NCBI RefSeq assembly: GCF_032854445.1
Contig: NC_088295.1
Coordinates: 87,875,836-87,939,835 of the forward strand
From: Liolophura sinensis
Taxonomy: Eukaryota; Mollusca; Polyplacophora; Chitonida; Chitonidae
DNA: 64,000 bases
Reading direction: 5' to 3'
A program made the translations under genes and the position numbers. The notes beneath the pieces are model-generated. The model worked only from the letters and a program-made list of their open reading frames with translations. It was not told the origin of the DNA and searched no databases. Positions 59,196 to 64,000 of this stretch are shown here, piece after piece; position 1 is the stretch's first letter, and each line of letters starts with the position of its first letter.

Positions 59196-61214
59196 GATGA
59201 CGAAGAAGCAAAGGCAAAGATGTAGATCAGAAAACGGTTTAGACTAGTGATCCTTGATGCATCGGAGAGAAATCAGACTCTCGGATAAATATTGGGGGAT
59301 TATCATATCCAGAACGAACTCACCAAACACTTTTTCAACTACTCAGAACGGTAATTGATTTGAACAACGGACCGAATGAGTTAAAAGAAATGCAATCATG
59401 TGTTCATAAGCAGAACTGCTATTGTGCTTTGTATCATCACAGTCCTTCATCTGGATGTTACGACTCATTATTTCGACTTTGATAGACCAATTTACAACAC
59501 ACATTCATCAATCTATCTTGATAAATCATCTGGTCCCAGGGAATCGAACAAACTCCCGCAGCTACTGAAGAAAATTGAATCCTCTTCATTATTTAAATTA
59601 AAGTTTAAATCCCATCTAACTGTTATAAAAAGCATTGTATCACTACTTCTAAAATGCACATTTTATTTGGTATTCACGAAATACAGACAATAATCCACAA
59701 CTGGCTTCTGTGATCACTATTATCGGTATACAGGTGCCATATAGGGACAAAACAAGCTCTGCAAACTTTATTATTGTCTGTGACGTTGTTTAGATTTGCG
59801 TTTCCGCGTATTTTATAATGTATATCGAGTGGGATATTACATCATATCAAATCAGAATGACGAAGTCAGCTCCGTGTTCACCTATGTACCTTACTTCTTC
59901 TACAACATCCACGAACATTCCTTACCTCGTTTTTACAGTTTTAATTGAAAGAAAAAAACTTGTCATACAACTTGTTTTCTGCGGGGTAAAATCATAGGAT
60001 AATTCACTCCTTTTAGCAATTCCCAGCTCTGATAAACGTGAATGCAGGCGGTTCTGGAAAAGCATCATAAATTTGTTGTTAAGCGGACATTTGCATGACG
60101 GAATTGAGAAAGTTTCGACATCTCCCCCGAGGAAAAGGAAAACTACAGAAGTTTTAACTGCCTGTATTCTTTATTTAAAATCTTTCATTTCCATTTTTGT
60201 ACGCCGGGGCTAATATTGTATTGTGTCCACGATGGTTTTGGGTAGCAATGATGACTACACATGATGTTATAAGTCATTGTCGATCACCATTAATCGTCTA
60301 AAAGGCGGAATATTGTGAGTCGGAATTGAATGGCTGGATAGTGTAGAATAATCCACGTTGAACATTATTGACATCAGTCCTTTTAAAGCAGAGCGCCAAC
60401 TGTCTTTCGTCGACACACTGACTGAATTTAAACTATTCTCTAAACCCATTTGCCTAATTAAGAAGGACTGAGCGGGGCGGCTAGCCATAATTGAAGGTTT
60501 AGTTGAAGACACAGCAGTACATCTTATACTGTAGAATACGATCATAATTTTACATGGTCGTCCCAGCACAAAGACCGTGGTGAGAACGACGGTGTCTATA
60601 TAAACTGACGTGACATCCAGTGTGTAATAGGAAAGGCGATGCACTAAACATTACAGTTGTATCTCAAATCGCTGTTCCATGTAACCATAAAAATATAGGT
60701 GGTATTGTGGTCAGAAACATCGGTTGACGTCTCTTAATCTCCGTATGGCGTCGTGAAGTAATCCCTATGGCGCCCTTATCTGTTACACGTCCGAATTGTT
60801 CTCTTACTTCCCGCCAATTATTTCTTGTCCTCATTCTGAAAGAGTGAAACAGAAATAACATATTACACCAGGGGTTTTTCTGCTGGACATAAATTAATCT
60901 AACAGTAGGTGGAGGTTTTTCATCGATGAAGCTAGCGGATAATTGACATCAATGATCTGATAAATCATGAATCGTGATTAGGACTTGAAATTCGGGAGAA
61001 CTAATGTGTTTGCTCACATTTCAGATGGTAGTGATCTTTATACACCTGTCTAATGTATGGCATAGGTATACATGATCTTGGTGAGATTAAATTAGCAACA
61101 GTGGTGTGACTGTTGTGGAATGAAAGAAAGACAGCATCCAGAAAAAAATCAGGGACTTCACTTTGATCTTTAACAACTACTAATATGAAATTAGCGAGAT
61201 GAGCGACCATTTCC
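59196..61214. other. Intergenic, nothing firmly recognised
   Basis: Frames at 59400-59693 (+), 60267-60644 (-) and 60664-60861 (-) are the longest. The last two are close together but out of phase and match no family I know, so I do not call a gene. Confidence 0.45.
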
Positions 61215-61985
61215 AAAGAAAACAGGGTTGCGAACATCCTAAACACAATTCTGAACAACAGGGTGGCGAACGTCCTAAACACAGCTCTGAACACAGGGTG
61301 GCGAACATCCTAAACACAATTCTGAACACAGGGTGGCGAACATACTAAACACAGCTCTGAACACAGGGTGGCGAACATCCTAAACACAGCTCTGAACTCA
61401 GGGTGGCGAACATCCTAAACACAGCTCTGAACACAGGGTTGCGACCATCCTAAACACAACTCTGAACACAGGGTGGCGAACATGCTAAACACAATTCTGA
61501 ACAACAGGGTGGCGAACATCCTAAACACAGCTCTGAACTCAGGGTGGCGAACATCCTAAACACAGCTCTGAACACAGGGTGGCGAACATCCTAAACACAA
61601 CTCTGAACAACAGGGTGGCAAACATCCTAAACACAGCTCTGAACACAGGGTGGCGAACATCCTAAACACAACTCTGAACACAGGGTGGCGAACATGCTAA
61701 ACACAATTCTGAACAACAGGGTGGCAAACATCCTAAACACAGCTCTGAACTCAGGGTGGCGAACATCCTAAACACAGCTCTGAACACAGGGTGGCGAACA
61801 TCCTAAACACAATTCTGAACACAGGGTGGCGAACATCCTAAACACAACTCTGAACACAGGGTGGCGAACATCCTAAACACAACTCTGAACACAGGGTGGC
61901 GAACATTCTAAACACAACTCTGCTGCTGAACATCCTAAACACAACTCTGCTGCTGAACATCCTAAACACAACTCTGAACACAGGG
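61215..61985 (+). repeat. 35-bp minisatellite, about 22 units, with a 212-bp higher-order period
   Basis: Unit cagggtggcgaacatcctaa plus acacagctctgaaca. Two unit variants (aattctgaacaa and agctctgaactc) recur in the same order; for example aacatgctaaacacaattct appears near 61479 and again about 212 bp later, six units apart. Confidence 0.95.
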
Positions 61986-62849
61986 TGTTAGGGCCTAACA
62001 GCCGCTTGTGACTTTGTGGCCTTTCTATACAAAGGGAGATAACTAATGTTCAGTGATATGTGACCTAGTCGATTCAATAAATCAAGCACGTTGCAGAAGC
62101 AGCTGCTCTTCGTGTTTTGGTAGTCATTTTGAGCTGAATGCTGTCCAAGCGAAGTACGAAAGTCTACAAACGGTATACATAATCTGTCATTTGCACGTTT
62201 GTCAACACTTTTGTTTTGAATGCTGATATAAAGCATCGTTGTCTTGTTGTTGTTGTAACTTACGTTTCCACGTAGGCTGACATTTTGTGTAACAGATAAC
62301 AGAATTAATGTGCATAACGGCCTGTTTGTACATCTAAACAGCATTATAGTAAATGTGGAACGTGTAACCCCGATACAGGTCATTAGAGTTAAATGCTTTT
62401 AAATGAGTAAAACTGAATGTGAATGTGTTTTTTGTTTTGTTTTGTGCACTGGGCCAGAGAGGTCAAACTACATATCCTGTAACGTTTGTCTTTATGTACA
62501 TATATGTATACCGGTATAAATGTACATTTAAACGAAGGTTAATGACAGAACGCTGTTTTGTTTTTTTTGCAGTCAATCGGTCGGTGGCTGGTAACGGTGA
62601 ATGTCAGCGGTGGCCGATATAGATATGAAAGACTCGATACAGCATTTATAAAGAAGCTGCAGAGCTACCGGTATTGTGTACCTATTTTGCGTAGCGTTTG
62701 GGTCGACACCACTGTAAAAGAAGACAAAGTCCCACCGCATTGACGTGTTTCTAGTTGATATCTACATTCATTGACGTTTGGACTGGTCAGCATGGACTTG
62801 AGTAATCTTAAGGCTATGGGCTGAGAGGGAGATGCCCTAGGCTATGCTG
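61986..62849. other. Spacer between the 35-bp array and the LTR-element remnant
   Basis: No gene is recognised. The phrase caaagggagataact near 62030 resembles a short motif common in molluscan non-coding repeats, from memory only. A long terminal repeat of the downstream element could lie here but I cannot delimit one. Confidence 0.4.
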
Positions 62850-64000
62850 CAGATGATTTAACATTAGAAATCGGCCGTCAAGCAAGATCCACAATGATGA
62901 CAGAAAAGGGACTTACGTACAGTCTTGAGCTATAATTCAGTGCCCTGAAAAGTCAGTACAAACAGTTAAAGGCCGTATCAACGGAAGTAAATGATCTCAT
63001 AACGAGTTCTGTTCATGAGCTGTATTCGCACCGGCTTCACAAATATGAACAATTTCTGAGCAATCGACATGATAATCTCCAGTTACCTTGTGACTTTGAA
63101 TACGATTGTGCAAACATAGCTGAACAAATAGACGGCAAGCCTACTTGAAGGCTGTTAGGTTTTTTTGTGGAACGTTGGCTCAGTAATAAATAAACTAAGA
63201 AGCAGATGTTGAATGAAGACGTTAAACCACTGTATTGACTGTATTTCTCAGATGGGATGCAAGGCTTCACTTCATAGTGGTACATCATTCATAAGTTCCC
63301 TTGCATCGGCACGGTTAAAAGAGGAACAGAGGAGAGCAGAACTGATTATCAGGTCGATAGCCTTGAAGAGGAGACAAGAGTTGAAAATGGCAAGCTTAAG
63401 ACTAAAACTTGAAGCAGCAGAATTTGACTTGAACACTGATTAGCTGGGTCAGATGCCAAAAGTAGCATAATAGATGTATTTCAGAAGTTAGAAGTAGAAA
63501 CAAAACCAATTATTACAGGATACCATGTGTCAAATATTTCCCAGGTGCAAGCCTGTACATAACCCAGGAGAAACAGGTGTGAAAGAGTACGATAGATCTT
63601 TTACAACTTCACAATTAAGTCCAGCTTCTAAACCTTTTGTTCCATTGCCACCAGGAATAATGGTATGCCATCAGTGGTAAATGCCAGTAATGGTATTGAT
63701 AATGGCTGTAGTGTTGCACACGTTTTAGTTGCCTCTCGTGCTTCTCTTACAGGTTGTAGCCCACATTGCAGGTGAGTTTACTCCCACAAGTCAAAAGTAT
63801 TCTGACACAGAACATGGTACCCTTGCCCACAGAATGTTTTAGGTTTCAGATAACAATGCATCAGCCAAGATGCCATCTTATCTGTTGCAAGACAGCTTAG
63901 GAAACCTGTACCAGAGATTAAAAGATTCTCGGGTGAAGTGTTAGAATTTATAAATTCCTGGGAAAGTTTGAAACTAAAATTGTTTCCAATGCAGAATCAG
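62850..64000 (+). mobile_element. BEL/Pao-like LTR retrotransposon remnant, Gag part, cut by the window edge
   Basis: Several stretches on the plus strand resemble the N-terminal Gag region of BEL/Pao-type elements. One is a helical, Lys/Arg/Glu-rich block around 63280-63440 of the ARLKEEQRRAEL type; another is a stretch near the right edge resembling the following DUF1759-like domain. The element is broken in several places, so it is a fossil. The remaining parts (protease, reverse transcriptase, integrase, 3' end) would lie beyond the window. No terminal repeats are identified, so its age cannot be estimated. Confidence 0.5.

Noticed and set aside
60267-60861. Two neighbouring minus-strand ORFs as pieces of a membrane protein
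   Set aside because: They are in different phases, have no recognisable motifs, and no splice sites clearly link them.

Overview
The window is animal (metazoan) genomic DNA. It has low gene density, spliced genes with GT-AG introns, abundant tRNA-derived SINEs and a very large amount of minisatellite DNA. The SINEs (three families, called A, B and C here) and an orphan peptide-receptor-like GPCR of a type expanded in lophotrochozoans suggest a marine lophotrochozoan, most likely a mollusc, with a brachiopod not excluded. Family A looks like the MetaSINE superfamily. I cannot assign a species.

Two host protein genes are well supported. (1) A class A GPCR with an intronless coding region at 24619-25779 (+), probably preceded by a 5'UTR intron. 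(2) A complete NRAMP/SLC11A proton-coupled divalent metal transporter gene at 37340-53691 (+). I resolve it into 15 coding exons with consistent phases and consensus splice sites, giving 546 aa. A candidate alternative last exon lies at 54135-54206. Nothing indicates that the two genes work together.

Layout: 1-14.2 kb is mostly gene-free and holds a 42-bp minisatellite split by a SINE (2.57-3.06 kb), a decayed IS630/Tc1-mariner-type DNA transposon on the minus strand (8.7-10.7 kb) and several SINEs. 14.26-19.54 kb is a giant palindrome: two arms of about 1.77 kb, nearly identical, around a 1.7-kb centre made of an AATAACT-type array that itself switches orientation. A fold-back TATG/CATA microsatellite lies at 20.4 kb and the GPCR at 24.6 kb. 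From 27.4 to 33.9 kb there is a run of different minisatellites (42, 64, 64, 60 and 60 bp) broken by SINEs. The NRAMP gene follows, with three minisatellites (29, 61 and 29 bp units) and several SINEs in its introns. 54-64 kb is gene-poor, with more SINEs, 23-bp and 35-bp minisatellites, and at the right edge the broken start of a BEL/Pao-like LTR element running out of the window.

The observations most worth following are the giant palindrome and the order of events that its SINE copies record, the triplicated exon end with its splice donor inside the NRAMP gene, and the possible second NRAMP C-terminus.
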